Shown: in pieces, positions 1 to 8,836 of the stretch
Numbering within the stretch: the stretch's first letter is position 1
Layout: every line of letters starts with the position of its first letter
NCBI RefSeq assembly: GCF_001187535.1
Contig: NZ_LFIO01000958.1
Coordinates: 91,613 to 155,612 of the forward strand
From: Rhizobium ecuadorense
GTDB lineage: Bacteria; Pseudomonadota; Alphaproteobacteria; Rhizobiales; Rhizobiaceae
Direction: 5' to 3'
Length of the DNA: 64,000 nt
Position numbers and translations under genes: made by a program
Notes under the pieces: model-generated
Seen by the model: only the letters and a program-made list of their open reading frames with translations
What the model was told of the DNA's origin: nothing
Databases searched by the model: none

Positions 1-398
1 TGGCGCTGCGTGCGCGCGGCTGCCTTGACCTTCTCGGCGAGGTCGCCGAAGGGCCGCAGTTCACCCGGCGCCGGCTTGCCGACGCAGTCGAACGCGCCGA
101 TCTCGAGCGCTGCCAGCGACGCCTCGGCGCCGCGATGGGTCATTGTCGATACCATGATCACAGGCATCGGACGCAGCGTCATGATCTTTTCGAGGAAATC
201 GAGGCCGTTCATATTCGGCATCTCGATGTCGAGCGTCACGACGTCGGGGTTCAGCCGCTTGATCGCCTCGCGCGCTTCCAGCGCATCGCCGGCCTGGCCG
301 ATCACATTGACCTCGGGGTCGGAACTCAAGACGGCGGTAATCAGCCCCCGCATCGTCGGGGAGTCGTCAACGACGAGAACCCTTGCCGGAGCGCTCAT
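1..398 (-). CDS. cheB: CheB, chemotaxis methylesterase (3' part cut by window edge)
   Basis: Only the first 132 codons are in the window: the receiver domain plus the start of the linker. Acidic residues D11 and D12, phospho-acceptor D57 in the [10 protein letters not shown] motif and a conserved Lys in GKPAP are visible. CheB removes methyl groups from chemoreceptors once phosphorylated by CheA, and so drives adaptation; the catalytic methylesterase domain lies beyond the left edge. The start ATG overlaps the cheR stop as ATGA, so the two are translationally coupled. The receiver sequence alone could be another response regulator, but its position after cheR makes CheB nearly certain. Confidence 0.93.
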   Translation of the reverse strand, partial: MSAPARVLVVDDSPTMRGLITAVLSSDPEVNVIGQAGDALEAREAIKRLNPDVVTLDIEMPNMNGLDFLEKIMTLRPMPVIMVSTMTHRGAEASLAALEIGAFDCVGKPAPGELRPFGDLAEKVKAAARTQR

Positions 399-1303
399 GC
401 CTTCCTCCCGTGACCTTTGGCGGTGTAGCGATAGGTCGTGATGCCGATGTTGTCGAAGACGTGTTTCGCCTCGCCGGACACACGCTCGGAATGGCCGATA
501 TAGAGATGGCCGCCCTCCGGCAGGAGGCCGGCGAAACGCTGCCAGATCTTCATCTGCGTCGGCTCGTCGAAATAGATGACGACGTTGCGGCAGAAGATGA
601 CGTCGAACTTGCCCTTGAACGGCCATTGCGCCATCAGGTTCAGCTCGTTGTAGGTGATCAGCCGCTTGACGCGGTCGTCGACCTGGAACTTCCTGCGGCC
701 CTGCACCTCGACCTCGCTGAACCATTGCTTGCGCATGGCGGGCGAAACGGTTTCGAGCGCGTTTTCGTCATAGGCACCGGCTCGGGCGATCGCCAGGATC
801 TTCGGGTCGATGTCGGTTGCCAGGATCTTGAAGTCGTAATCGGCGACATTCGGCATCAGCGACAGAACGGTCAGCGCGATCGAATAGGGCTCCTGCCCGT
901 CGGAGGAGGCGGCCGACCAGATGCGCACCCTGCCGCCCGATTTCGCCCGCTGCAGAAGCTCCGGCAGGACGTGGTCGCGCAGATGGTCGAAATGATGGTT
1001 TTCGCGGAAGAAGCGGGTAAAATTGGTCGTCAGATGCGACAGCATCTCGCGGCGCGGCGCGGCACCCGCCGGCGAAGCGACGAGGTCGCAATATTCCCTG
1101 AAGCCGGACAAGCCGAGATTGCGGATATGCTTCGACAGGCGCGAATAGACCAGCGACGCCTTCGTCTCGTTGAGGAAGATGCCGGCATCCGAATAGATCA
1201 TAGCGGCGATCTCGGTGAGATCGCGGCGCGTCAGCGGATATTCTCCGCTTGCCAGAACCTCGTCGGGTCCCTGCCTCTGATCTTTTGCGCCCATAGCGTT
1301 CAT
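395..1303 (-). CDS. cheR: CheR, chemoreceptor glutamate methyltransferase
   Basis: A 302-residue protein of normal CheR length. The N-terminal helical domain (about residues 15-95) precedes the SAM-dependent methyltransferase domain, with the characteristic [13 protein letters not shown] segment (the SAM-binding loop), the ILATDID acidic strand and the [13 protein letters not shown] motif. It methylates glutamates in receptor signalling domains and opposes CheB. It overlaps cheW by 4 bases upstream and cheB by 4 downstream (both ATGA), typical of a tight che operon. The overlapping long plus-strand frame over the same bases is a shadow. Confidence 0.96.
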   Translation of the reverse strand: MNAMGAKDQRQGPDEVLASGEYPLTRRDLTEIAAMIYSDAGIFLNETKASLVYSRLSKHIRNLGLSGFREYCDLVASPAGAAPRREMLSHLTTNFTRFFRENHHFDHLRDHVLPELLQRAKSGGRVRIWSAASSDGQEPYSIALTVLSLMPNVADYDFKILATDIDPKILAIARAGAYDENALETVSPAMRKQWFSEVEVQGRRKFQVDDRVKRLITYNELNLMAQWPFKGKFDVIFCRNVVIYFDEPTQMKIWQRFAGLLPEGGHLYIGHSERVSGEAKHVFDNIGITTYRYTAKGHGRKA

Positions 1304-1767
1304 GCGGCTTCGCTTTCGGTCTCGTGAAAGAGGGATTCGAGTTCGATCAGGCAGATCATGCGCTTCTCGATGGCGAGAATGCCGCGGGCAAATTGGCGCT
1401 CGAGTTCGGAGGAGATCTCGGGCGTCGGCTGGATGGTTTCGTCGGTCACCGTCAGGATATCGGACACGGCGTCGACCAGCAGGCCGACAACCTTGCGCCG
1501 CACCTGGGCAACGATGATGACATGACGGGCAGTCGGATCGGCCGGCTTCATGCCGAGCCGGGCGGCAAGGTCGATGATCGGCAGCACCGCGCCGCGCAGG
1601 TTGATGACACCGAGCATATAGGCAGGCGAGTGCGGCATCGCGGTCGCCGGGGTCCAGCCCCGGATCTCACGAACCGACATGATGTTCACGCAAAATTCCT
1701 GAGCCCCGATGCGGAACGCGATCAGCTCGCGATCCCCCTCGTTCAGATTTTTTACGGCGTACGACAT
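1300..1767 (-). CDS. cheW: CheW, receptor-kinase coupling protein
   Basis: A 155-residue single-domain CheW. The fold is recognisable from [16 protein letters not shown] near the N-terminus, VREIRGW, and the [15 protein letters not shown] segment that contacts receptor and CheA. It links the receptors (including the one encoded at the head of the operon) to CheA in the signalling array. It sits 4 bases after the cheA stop and overlaps cheR by 4 bases. No unusual residues seen. Confidence 0.96.
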   Translation of the reverse strand: MSYAVKNLNEGDRELIAFRIGAQEFCVNIMSVREIRGWTPATAMPHSPAYMLGVINLRGAVLPIIDLAARLGMKPADPTARHVIIVAQVRRKVVGLLVDAVSDILTVTDETIQPTPEISSELERQFARGILAIEKRMICLIELESLFHETESEAA

Positions 1768-1771
1768 TCCC

Positions 1772-4063
1772 TTACCCTACCGCTGCTAACGACATTTCTG
1801 CTTTGAGCGACTGGCCGCGCGAGGCGCCGACAACCGCGTCGACATCGAGAATGAGAGCGACGCGCCCGTCACCGAGAATGGTGGCGGCGGCAATGCCCGG
1901 CACATGGGTGTAGTTGGCTTCGAGGCTCTTGATGACCACCTGGCGCTGACCCTGGATGGCGTCGACCATCAGTGCGCGCTGGCCGCCACCTTCGGATTCC
2001 ACCAGAAGCGCCACGCCCTCGACCGGGTTGGCCTGGGTCGCGCGGAAGTTCAGGATGCGGCCGACATCGACCAGCGGGCAGAAAGAGTTGCGGATCGAGA
2101 TCAGCCGGTGGTTCGCACCGAAGGAGTGGATCGCGGAGGCTTCCGGCTGCAGGGTTTCGACGATCGCGGTCAGCGGCACGACCAGCGTCTGGCCGGCGAC
2201 GGTGACCACCATGCCGTCGAGGACGGCGAGCGTCAGCGGCAGGCTCATGGTGAACACCGAGCCGTGCCCCGGCTTCGAGGTGATGTTGATGCGGCCGCCA
2301 AGCGCCTGGATCGAACGCTTGACGACGTCCATGCCGACGCCGCGACCCGATATGTCGGAGATCTTGTCGGCCGTCGAGAAGCCCGGCAGGAAGATCAGGT
2401 TGTCGATTTCCTCGTCCGACAGGTTGGAATCGGCCGGGATGAGGTCGTTGTCGATGGCCTTCTGGCGAACCTTCTCGCGGTTGATGCCGGCGCCGTCATC
2501 GGCAAGCTCGATCAGGATGCGTCCCGAACGATGCTTGGCGGTCAGGCGGACCGTGCCTTCGGTGTTCTTGCCGGCGGCTGCGCGCTTTTCCGGCGTTTCG
2601 ATGCCGTGGTCGACGGCATTGCGGATCATGTGGGTCAGCGGCTCGGCCAGCTTGTCGATGACCGTCTTGTCGACTTCGGTGTTTTCACCTTCGGTGATCA
2701 GACGGATCGATTTGCCGGTCATGTCGGCGATTTCGCGGACGATACGCGACATGCGCTGGAACACCGGCTTCACCGGCTGGGCGCGGATCGCCATGACCGA
2801 GTCCTGGATCTCGCGGGTGAGCTGCTGCAGCTCCTCGAGGCCCATATTGATCGAGGAGGTGCCGGTGGTGTCGTTCTCGATGACGCTCTGCGACAGCATC
2901 GCCTGGTTGATGACCAGTTCGCCGACGAGGTTGATCAGGCGGTCGACACGGTCGAGATCGACGCGGATCGTCTGGCCGGCGCCGGCGGCATTGTTCTGGG
3001 CGGCAGCAGCGCTGGCAGCGGCCGCTGCGGCGGCTGCCGATTCCTTCTTCTCGACGCGGGCGGCGGCTGCAGCCAGCTGCGTGACATTGGAGGCAGTCTC
3101 GGCAGCGGCAACGGCGGCAGCCGTCTCGGCGGCGGCAGTGCCGGAAACGTCTTCGGCTGCGCCCGATTCGTCCAGGATCGACAGATCGAAGGGAACTGGC
3201 ACCATCGGCAGTTCGTCGTTGCTGGTCGCCTCAGCCCGTGCTTCCTCGACCGGCTTCACCGTCAGTTCGCAATCCCATTCGGCGAATTCGAAGACGGTGC
3301 GAATGGCATCTTCGCCCTTGTCCGTCTTGAGCGTGACGTTCCAGAAGAAATAAGCGCCTTCCGGATCGAGTTCATCGAGGCCCGGCAGAGCATCGCTGTT
3401 GCAATAGATGGTCATTTCGCCGAGGCGCGAGAGATCGCGCAACAGCAGCGTGGCGTCATTGCCCTTGGAATAGAGTTCGTAGCGCGGCTTGAAGATGACT
3501 TCATAGGCCGGCATGCCGGAACCCGCATCGCCCTCGCCGCCAAAATCGTCGAAGGAAAAGGGGACGGGCTGGAAGCCGCTGTCGTCGGTCGGCTTGGGGG
3601 TCGGCGCGGCAGCGGCCGGAACGGGCTTTGCGGCGGCCTTCGGTGCCGGCGCCTCGGCCAATGCCGAGGGAGACGGCAACTCGCCGTTGGCCAGCGCCTC
3701 AAGTTCCTTGACGAGGCCGCGGCTGCGGCTTTCATCGACGCTGCCGCCGTCGCGCGCAGCATTCGTCAGGTCGGCGAGAACGTCGGCCGACTTCAGCATC
3801 ACCTTCAGGACGTCCTGGGTCGGCTCAAGCTTGTTGGATCGAACGCAATCGAGAGTGGTCTCGAAAACATGGGCGAAGGCGACCAGATCATCAAGGCCAA
3901 AGGCGCCGGCGCCACCCTTGATCGAATGCACGGCACGGAACACCGCGTTGACGGTTTCGGGATCGCGATCGCCATCATTCAATTTCAGAAGACCGGATTC
4001 CAGTTCGGCGAGCTGTTCCTCGCACTCCTGGAAAAAGATCTCTTTGATTTCGTTCATATCCAT
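1772..4063 (-). CDS. cheA: CheA, chemotaxis histidine kinase
   Basis: 763 residues, longer than the enterobacterial protein because of a long alanine-rich linker (about residues 300-360). In order: Hpt domain with phosphorylatable H46 in [10 protein letters not shown]; a CheY/CheB-binding region; a dimerisation helix pair ([18 protein letters not shown]); a GHKL ATPase domain with N-box [19 protein letters not shown] and GRGVGMDVV; and a C-terminal CheW-like domain. It autophosphorylates in response to receptors and passes phosphate to the CheY proteins and CheB. The start ATG has AGGA 8 bases upstream. The second ATG (codon 3) is also possible. Confidence 0.97.
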   Translation of the reverse strand: MDMNEIKEIFFQECEEQLAELESGLLKLNDGDRDPETVNAVFRAVHSIKGGAGAFGLDDLVAFAHVFETTLDCVRSNKLEPTQDVLKVMLKSADVLADLTNAARDGGSVDESRSRGLVKELEALANGELPSPSALAEAPAPKAAAKPVPAAAAPTPKPTDDSGFQPVPFSFDDFGGEGDAGSGMPAYEVIFKPRYELYSKGNDATLLLRDLSRLGEMTIYCNSDALPGLDELDPEGAYFFWNVTLKTDKGEDAIRTVFEFAEWDCELTVKPVEEARAEATSNDELPMVPVPFDLSILDESGAAEDVSGTAAAETAAAVAAAETASNVTQLAAAAARVEKKESAAAAAAAASAAAAQNNAAGAGQTIRVDLDRVDRLINLVGELVINQAMLSQSVIENDTTGTSSINMGLEELQQLTREIQDSVMAIRAQPVKPVFQRMSRIVREIADMTGKSIRLITEGENTEVDKTVIDKLAEPLTHMIRNAVDHGIETPEKRAAAGKNTEGTVRLTAKHRSGRILIELADDGAGINREKVRQKAIDNDLIPADSNLSDEEIDNLIFLPGFSTADKISDISGRGVGMDVVKRSIQALGGRINITSKPGHGSVFTMSLPLTLAVLDGMVVTVAGQTLVVPLTAIVETLQPEASAIHSFGANHRLISIRNSFCPLVDVGRILNFRATQANPVEGVALLVESEGGGQRALMVDAIQGQRQVVIKSLEANYTHVPGIAAATILGDGRVALILDVDAVVGASRGQSLKAEMSLAAVG

Positions 4064-4079
4064 AGGAGAAAATCCTGAT

Positions 4080-4445
4080 TTAAGCGGTTACGCGCTCAAT
4101 GGCATCGATCAGCTTGGCCGGGTCGAAGGGCTTGACGATCCAGCCCGTGGCACCGGCCTGGCGGGCGCGGTTCTTCTTTTCCGCGTCGCTTTCGGTGGTC
4201 AGGACCAAGATCGGGATCGCCCGATATTTTTCGTTGCGGCGGACACCTTCGATGAAGCCGAAACCATCGAGGCGCGGCATGTTGATGTCGGTCACGATGA
4301 CGTCAGGATTGGACTCTTCGAGAACTTCGAGACCCTCGACGCCGTCTTCCGCCTGAATCGTCTCGAAGCCGGCATTGTTCAGCGTCACGAGAAGCATGTT
4401 TCGGATGGTGCGGGAATCATCCACGGTAAGAACTTTTTTCTTCAT
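4080..4445 (-). CDS. cheY1: CheY-type single-domain response regulator
   Basis: 121 residues, a lone receiver: D9/D10, phospho-acceptor D52 in TDINMPRLDG, the Thr of LTTES and the Lys of VKPFD. It lies directly before cheA, the position of cheY1 in the Sinorhizobium meliloti che operon, whereas the motor-binding CheY2 lies after cheB (outside this window). In S. meliloti CheY1 acts mainly as a phosphate sink; that role is inferred here from synteny only. It overlaps the preceding STAS gene by 4 bases. Confidence 0.93.
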   Translation of the reverse strand: MKKKVLTVDDSRTIRNMLLVTLNNAGFETIQAEDGVEGLEVLEESNPDVIVTDINMPRLDGFGFIEGVRRNEKYRAIPILVLTTESDAEKKNRARQAGATGWIVKPFDPAKLIDAIERVTA

Positions 4446-4738
4446 TGCCGAATCTCCTTGGCAAGCAGGTGATCAATATTGACGCCCACCAGCTGCATGG
4501 TTTTCTGAAATGCGTCGGACACCTTGGAAAAGGTGAATGGCTGCTTGTCCTGCTCCCAGGTCTTCTCGGCGGACATCAGAACCTGGGCACAAAGAGCGCC
4601 GATCCGTTCGACGCCGGACGCGTCTATCGACAGACCGCTGCCCCTGAGGGAGAGGAGTTTATCGCGCAAGGCGGAAGCCTCGTTGAGGTCGAGCACCGCT
4701 GTCAAATCCAGCGTCTTGCCACTCTTCTTTGCTGCCAT
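4442..4738 (-). CDS. STAS-domain protein of the che operon (orf2)
   Basis: 98 residues from the preferred ATG, which is preceded by AAGGAAAAG about 8 bases upstream; an in-frame extension back to 4789 exists but lacks a comparable site. The chain shows a STAS/anti-anti-sigma-like pattern (LDLTAVLDLNEASALRDKLL, then LSIDASGVERIGALCAQVL) with a Ser-Gly at the usual phosphorylation loop replaced by DASGVERIG. It corresponds to the small orf2 between icpA and cheY1 in rhizobial che operons. Its function is not established; a partner-binding role in the chemotaxis complex is inference. Confidence 0.85.
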   Translation of the reverse strand: MAAKKSGKTLDLTAVLDLNEASALRDKLLSLRGSGLSIDASGVERIGALCAQVLMSAEKTWEQDKQPFTFSKVSDAFQKTMQLVGVNIDHLLAKEIRQ

Positions 4739-4801
4739 CAGCTTTTCCTTGTCCCCTTGTCCCCGGCTCGAGAAGACGAGCTGAGGCAATCATCCGATAG
4801 G

Positions 4802-6430
4802 TTAGTAAACATTCCGCCCACCTCCGACGCTTGCGAAGGGCCGCGGAAGGCTAAAATCATCATTTTCATATTCATCTTCGGCCACAGCCGGACGGGCGGC
4901 GGCTTCGATGGCGCGCGGCGGCGTCACACGAACAGGCGCCGGGCGACCGGCATTGGCGTTTTCCCGGGCGATGCGGAATTCGCGAATCGTCTGGCCGAGC
5001 TCGACAATGACGGTATGGAGGTGGTTGGCGCCTTCGGCCGAGCGCTCCGCAAGTCCGGCGCTATCCGCCACCTCACCGCCCAGCCCCCTGACGTCCGACA
5101 TCACGCTGTCGAGACTGGCGGCATGTTCGCCGGTCCTTGTGGCGATGCCTGATATGGCGGCGTTGATGTCGGTGACCTGGCGCACGATGCTGCCGATCGA
5201 ATCCTGTGTGCGGCCGACCATCTGCACGCCGGCGTCGACCTGCGCCTTGGTCGTCGTCACCAGCGTCTTGATCTCGCGAGCGGCTTCGGCGGACCGCTGG
5301 GCCAGCGCGCGGACCTCCTGGGCGACGACGGCAAAACCGCGGCCGGAATCGCCGGCGCGGGCGGCCTCGATGCCGGCGTTCAGCGCCAAGAGATTGGTCT
5401 GGAAGGCGATCTCGTCGATCGCACCGATGATCTGGCCGATCTTTTCGGCCGACTGTTCGATATCGGCCATGGCGCTGATCGCGCGGCCGACGACCTCGCC
5501 GCTTTCCTCGACGGCGGCGCGCGTCGAGGCGGCGGCCTGTTCGGCGGCGCGGCTGTCGGCGGCGCCGTCGCGCACACTGCCGGCGATGCCGGCAAGGGCA
5601 GCGGCGGAAAGCTGCAGCCGGTCGGCCTGGCCGGACGCCGTGCCGGCGAACTGCCGGGACAGGCCGGCAAGCGAACCCGTCGCCGCTTCAGCCTTCAGTG
5701 TGCGCTCGGTGATGGCGGTGAACTCGGCCTGGAGCCCATCCAATGCGCCGTTCAGCGCGGCGGCGATCGCGGCATGGGCGCCGTCGACGGGGGCGCGCCG
5801 CGTCAGGTCGCGGGCGGAAAGGCCTTCGACGACATCGCCAAAGATTCTCACGATCTCGGCCTCGTTGTCGGCGCGCTGTTCGGCGAGCGCGCGGCTCTCA
5901 GCGGCGCGCTGGGCGTTGAAGCGCAGCGAGACGGCGATTTCCACATCGACCATGACGATGCGGATGATCGCCGTCATCAGATCGGAGATTTCGCGGGTGC
6001 GACGCTTGGCCGACGGCAGCAGCGGACGGCCGGCAATTTCTTCGGCGAGACCGGAAACGACATGCTCGAGCATGACGCCATGGCCGGCCACGTGCCAGCG
6101 CGGGTCGAGGCCGATCTTGCTTTCGGTGTCGGACAAAACCTTGACGCGTTCGGCATAGAGGCTGTCGAACCGCGCATCCGTCAGCACGTCCCAATGCGAG
6201 GACTGCAGATCATGCAGGCGCTCGACCTGGCGCTCGCTGTCGAAATTGCGCGCCGCGTCCGGGAATGACTGGAACCTGTGGAAGAGATCGCGCAGACCTG
6301 CCTTCAGATGCGCTTCGAGGGCCGGCCGGTTGCGGCGCACCAGCTCGCATTGGTCGGCATCGAGACCGGCAAAGCGCAGACGGTCGCGCAAGCTGCCTGC
6401 CTGCGCTCCACGAGCCTGATCTGATGGCAT
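4802..6430 (-). CDS. icpA: Soluble globin-fold-coupled methyl-accepting chemotaxis protein
   Basis: 542 residues from an ATG with GAGGCAGGA just upstream; a TTG 27 codons earlier (6511) is in frame but unlikely. No membrane segments. The N-terminal 160 or so residues follow the globin-coupled sensor pattern (HWDVLT..., then IGLDPRW), followed by a linker and an MCP signalling domain whose hairpin tip contains [21 protein letters not shown]. The C-terminus has a Pro/Arg-rich tail. Three residues before IGL, where haem-binding sensors such as HemAT carry the proximal His, this protein has Glu (E103), so haem binding is doubtful. First gene of the che operon, matching icpA in S. meliloti. Confidence 0.88.
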   Translation of the reverse strand: MPSDQARGAQAGSLRDRLRFAGLDADQCELVRRNRPALEAHLKAGLRDLFHRFQSFPDAARNFDSERQVERLHDLQSSHWDVLTDARFDSLYAERVKVLSDTESKIGLDPRWHVAGHGVMLEHVVSGLAEEIAGRPLLPSAKRRTREISDLMTAIIRIVMVDVEIAVSLRFNAQRAAESRALAEQRADNEAEIVRIFGDVVEGLSARDLTRRAPVDGAHAAIAAALNGALDGLQAEFTAITERTLKAEAATGSLAGLSRQFAGTASGQADRLQLSAAALAGIAGSVRDGAADSRAAEQAAASTRAAVEESGEVVGRAISAMADIEQSAEKIGQIIGAIDEIAFQTNLLALNAGIEAARAGDSGRGFAVVAQEVRALAQRSAEAAREIKTLVTTTKAQVDAGVQMVGRTQDSIGSIVRQVTDINAAISGIATRTGEHAASLDSVMSDVRGLGGEVADSAGLAERSAEGANHLHTVIVELGQTIREFRIARENANAGRPAPVRVTPPRAIEAAARPAVAEDEYENDDFSLPRPFASVGGGRNVY

Positions 6431-6862
6431 GTCCTGCCTCAACGCTTGTCCCCAACCCACTATCCAGGCGAATGCCTGGTTCAAAACTTTCGCAGCATCC
6501 GGACGAAGCAACGCGTCGAGACGGTCCTCACCACCAGTTGCAACCGGCGGGTCGAAGCCCCCTGATCAGCTATGTTTCGGAGCTGTCTGAAGAGATGGAT
6601 ACCGGATCAACCCGGTACGGCGGGACGGCGTCATGCCTGGTGGGAACGAGTTCATCTTCCCATTCCGACGTGTAAACCAATGTTTATGGTTAATTCCTTG
6701 CTTGAAGGTTAATAAGCCCTTCGCTGTGCCGGCTTTTGACGCAATTCAAGGCCGCCCACAGCAAATACTGCGGCGGAGTTGCACGGCTGCTACAAGGCAC
6801 ACGCAAGCTCCGTGTTATAGGCCGGGCGATAACCAAGACATGACGTCGACAAGGACAGAGCA
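6431..6862. promoter_or_regulatory. Intergenic region holding the che operon promoter
   Basis: No convincing gene in 430 bases between the leftward che operon and the rightward small ORF. The AT-rich stretch 6668-6722 is the likely leftward promoter area. On the minus strand it contains TTAACCAT (6693-6686) and a second TTAACC (6712-6707), which resemble CtrA half-sites; a role is speculative because spacing does not fit TTAA-N7-TTAA. Confidence 0.35.
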
Positions 6863-6976
6863 ATGATTGTTCTCGGATTGGGTGCCTGCTTGATTGCAAT
6901 GACGCTGCTTGCCGCCGTCGCCCGCCTGGATTTTCTCGCTGCGAACCGCGATCTCCGCGCGCTGCGGGTGTTCTAA
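6863..6976 (+). CDS. Small single-pass membrane peptide (37 aa), unknown function
   Basis: A short ORF not obvious by length: ATG with AAGGACAG 5-12 bases upstream, then a hydrophobic run (IVLGLGACLIAMTLLAAVA) forming one membrane span, a short basic/acidic tail (RLDFLAANRDLRALRVF) and TAA. It precedes the glycosyltransferase gene by 80 bases in the same direction and could be co-transcribed. No family recognised. The ribosome site and clean hydrophobic segment support it; it could still be chance. Confidence 0.45.
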   Translation: MIVLGLGACLIAMTLLAAVARLDFLAANRDLRALRVF

Positions 6977-7056
6977 AACCCTCACCTGCCCGTTGGCAGC
7001 CCGGCACCTTTGGTGTATCGCACTGGCGCCTTTCATGTCAGCGGAACACTTGGTTC

Positions 7057-8478
7057 ATGTCCCCCAGATCCGGTCTCCTCATTGTTCTCGGCTTCACGCT
7101 CTGGCGCGTCGTCACGCTGCTTTTCGATCGGACGGACCTGTTCGTCGATGAGGCGCAGTACTGGTTCTGGGCGCAGAATCTCGATCTCGGCTATTATTCC
7201 AAGCCGCCGATGATCGCCTGGGTGATCCGTGGCGTGACCGAGCTTTCCGGCTCCAACGCCATCTACTGGATCAGGCTCTCCGGACCGCTGATCCACATGG
7301 CGGCGGCACTGGTTTTGATGAAGGTCGCAAAGCGTTTCGTCGGCCCGGCGATCGAAGGCTGGACGGGCGCGACCTATATCACCCTCCCGGGTGTGGCGCT
7401 TTCCTCGGTGTTTTTCTCGACCGACGTGATCCTGCTGTTTTTCATCGCGATCACCTTGCTTGCCTATTTCGGCCTGACACAGCGGCGCTCGGTCGGGCTG
7501 GCGCTGGTCATGGGCCTCGGCGTCGGCCTCGCCTTCCTGACGAAATATGCCGTGCTGTTCGTGGTTCCGGGCGGTGCACTTGCCCTCCTCCTCATTCCGG
7601 CGGCGCGCATCGCCATCCGGGATTTCATCATCGCAGTCGCGGTTGCGGCGGTCGTCGCCCTGCCGAACCTCTGGTGGAACCTGCAGCACAACAATACGAC
7701 GGTGCGGCATACGCAGGACATCGCCCATTGGAGCGACCTCGGCATCAATCTCCGTCGCGGCCTTGAATTCTTCTCCGCGCAATTCGGCGTCGTCGGACCG
7801 ATCATCTTCTTTGCAATGCTCTGGGCAGTCTATCGCATGATCAAGGGCAGGAGCGACGATCGGGAAAAGATGCTGGTCTGGCTGTCGATGCCGGTGGTCG
7901 TGCTGATCACGCTGCAGGCAACGGTCGCCAAGGCCTATGCCAACTGGGCCGTGACCGCCTATGTCGCCGGCACCATCCTTGCCGTCTGGCTGCTTTATCG
8001 GATGTGGCCGAAGGGCCTGAGACTGTCGCTCACCATCAACGGCATCGCCAGCCTGCTCTTTCCGCTGGCGACGATCTTTCCGCAGCAATTGCTGCTGCCG
8101 AACGGGGACACGTTGATGAAACGCTATCTCGGCCGCGCCGAGGTCAGCCGCGAGGCCGCCGCACTCGCCGCTCAGGCCGGCACCGACATCATCGTCACCA
8201 ACAATCGCGACATGGTCGCCGATCTTTTCTATACGCTGCGCGATGCATCCTACAGGATCTATGCGCGGGCGCCCGCCGGCCTTCCCGAGAGCTATTACGA
8301 ACAGGAATTCGCTCTACCCGCCGACATCACCGGCAAGGTGCTTTTCCTGACGGACGGGTCCCTCACCTGCGCCGCCGAGACGCCCGAAATGCTGAAGACC
8401 TGGCAGCCGACGGAAGGCTATTACCGGGGCAAGTCGCTCTCCGTCTACAGGGTCTCCGCCGCCTGCCTGGCGCCCTGA
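7057..8478 (+). CDS. rgtD: GT39/ArnT-like integral membrane glycosyltransferase, probable lipid A galacturonosyltransferase RgtD
   Basis: 473 residues with about 10-11 hydrophobic segments and the GT39 acidic motif FVDEAQYWFW in the first periplasmic loop, followed by YYSKPPMIAW, both diagnostic of the polyprenyl-phosphate-sugar:acceptor transferases (PMT_2/ArnT/Rgt). Rhizobial Rgt enzymes use dodecaprenyl-phosphate-galacturonate to decorate LPS core (RgtA-C) or the lipid A 4' position (RgtD). From memory, R. leguminosarum rgtD lies beside the che1 cluster, and that adjacency is the reason for the symbol; the sequence alone supports only the family. Acts at the inner membrane, periplasmic side. 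Confidence 0.8.
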   Translation: MSPRSGLLIVLGFTLWRVVTLLFDRTDLFVDEAQYWFWAQNLDLGYYSKPPMIAWVIRGVTELSGSNAIYWIRLSGPLIHMAAALVLMKVAKRFVGPAIEGWTGATYITLPGVALSSVFFSTDVILLFFIAITLLAYFGLTQRRSVGLALVMGLGVGLAFLTKYAVLFVVPGGALALLLIPAARIAIRDFIIAVAVAAVVALPNLWWNLQHNNTTVRHTQDIAHWSDLGINLRRGLEFFSAQFGVVGPIIFFAMLWAVYRMIKGRSDDREKMLVWLSMPVVVLITLQATVAKAYANWAVTAYVAGTILAVWLLYRMWPKGLRLSLTINGIASLLFPLATIFPQQLLLPNGDTLMKRYLGRAEVSREAAALAAQAGTDIIVTNNRDMVADLFYTLRDASYRIYARAPAGLPESYYEQEFALPADITGKVLFLTDGSLTCAAETPEMLKTWQPTEGYYRGKSLSVYRVSAACLAP

Positions 8479-8502
8479 GCCAAGCGATTCCGGTTCAAAG
8501 AA

Positions 8503-8757
8503 CTACCTCATGGGCAGGCAGAGGCCGGTGCCAGCCCCTTCGATCTCGACAAATCTGACGCCGCCTTCCTCGAAGGCGAGGCGCAGCTGCGCCTCCGTCG
8601 CGCGGTGGATGTCGTGGTGGCGTCCCTCATAATCGCGGATGGTGCTGCGCGAGACGGCGGCCCTTTCGGCAAGATCGGTCTGGGTCCAGTCGAGCAGGCC
8701 GCGCGCCGCCCGGCAGAGAGCCGGGGTCAGAATTGTTTCCCTTGCGCCTTGACCCAT
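8503..8757 (-). CDS. Small Xre/Cro-type helix-turn-helix regulator
   Basis: 84 residues. A helix-turn-helix spans about residues 14-45: LCRAARGLLDWTQTDLAERA then VSRSTIRDYEGR, a typical Xre pattern of the short rhizobial type that ends in FEEGGVRFVE. Starts at 8757 (ATG) or 8793 (ATG); longer readings would run into the divergent antiporter gene and are rejected. Transcribed divergently from the antiporter, 80 bases away, so it may regulate it. The spacer contains the palindrome CATATATG (8791-8798) and GGTC-N6-GACC (8780-8793), possible operators. Confidence 0.75.
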   Translation of the reverse strand: MGQGARETILTPALCRAARGLLDWTQTDLAERAAVSRSTIRDYEGRHHDIHRATEAQLRLAFEEGGVRFVEIEGAGTGLCLPMR

Positions 8758-8836
8758 GATTACAACTTGCCCATATTGGTCGACATAGACCATATATGTC
8801 ACATTACAAACAGGATTTCCAGATCGGGAGACAGCA

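Noticed and set aside
1904..4078. 724-codon open frame on the plus strand opposite cheA
   Set aside because: Composition is Arg/His/Asp-rich and antisense to a clear CheA; it is the usual shadow frame of a high-GC gene.
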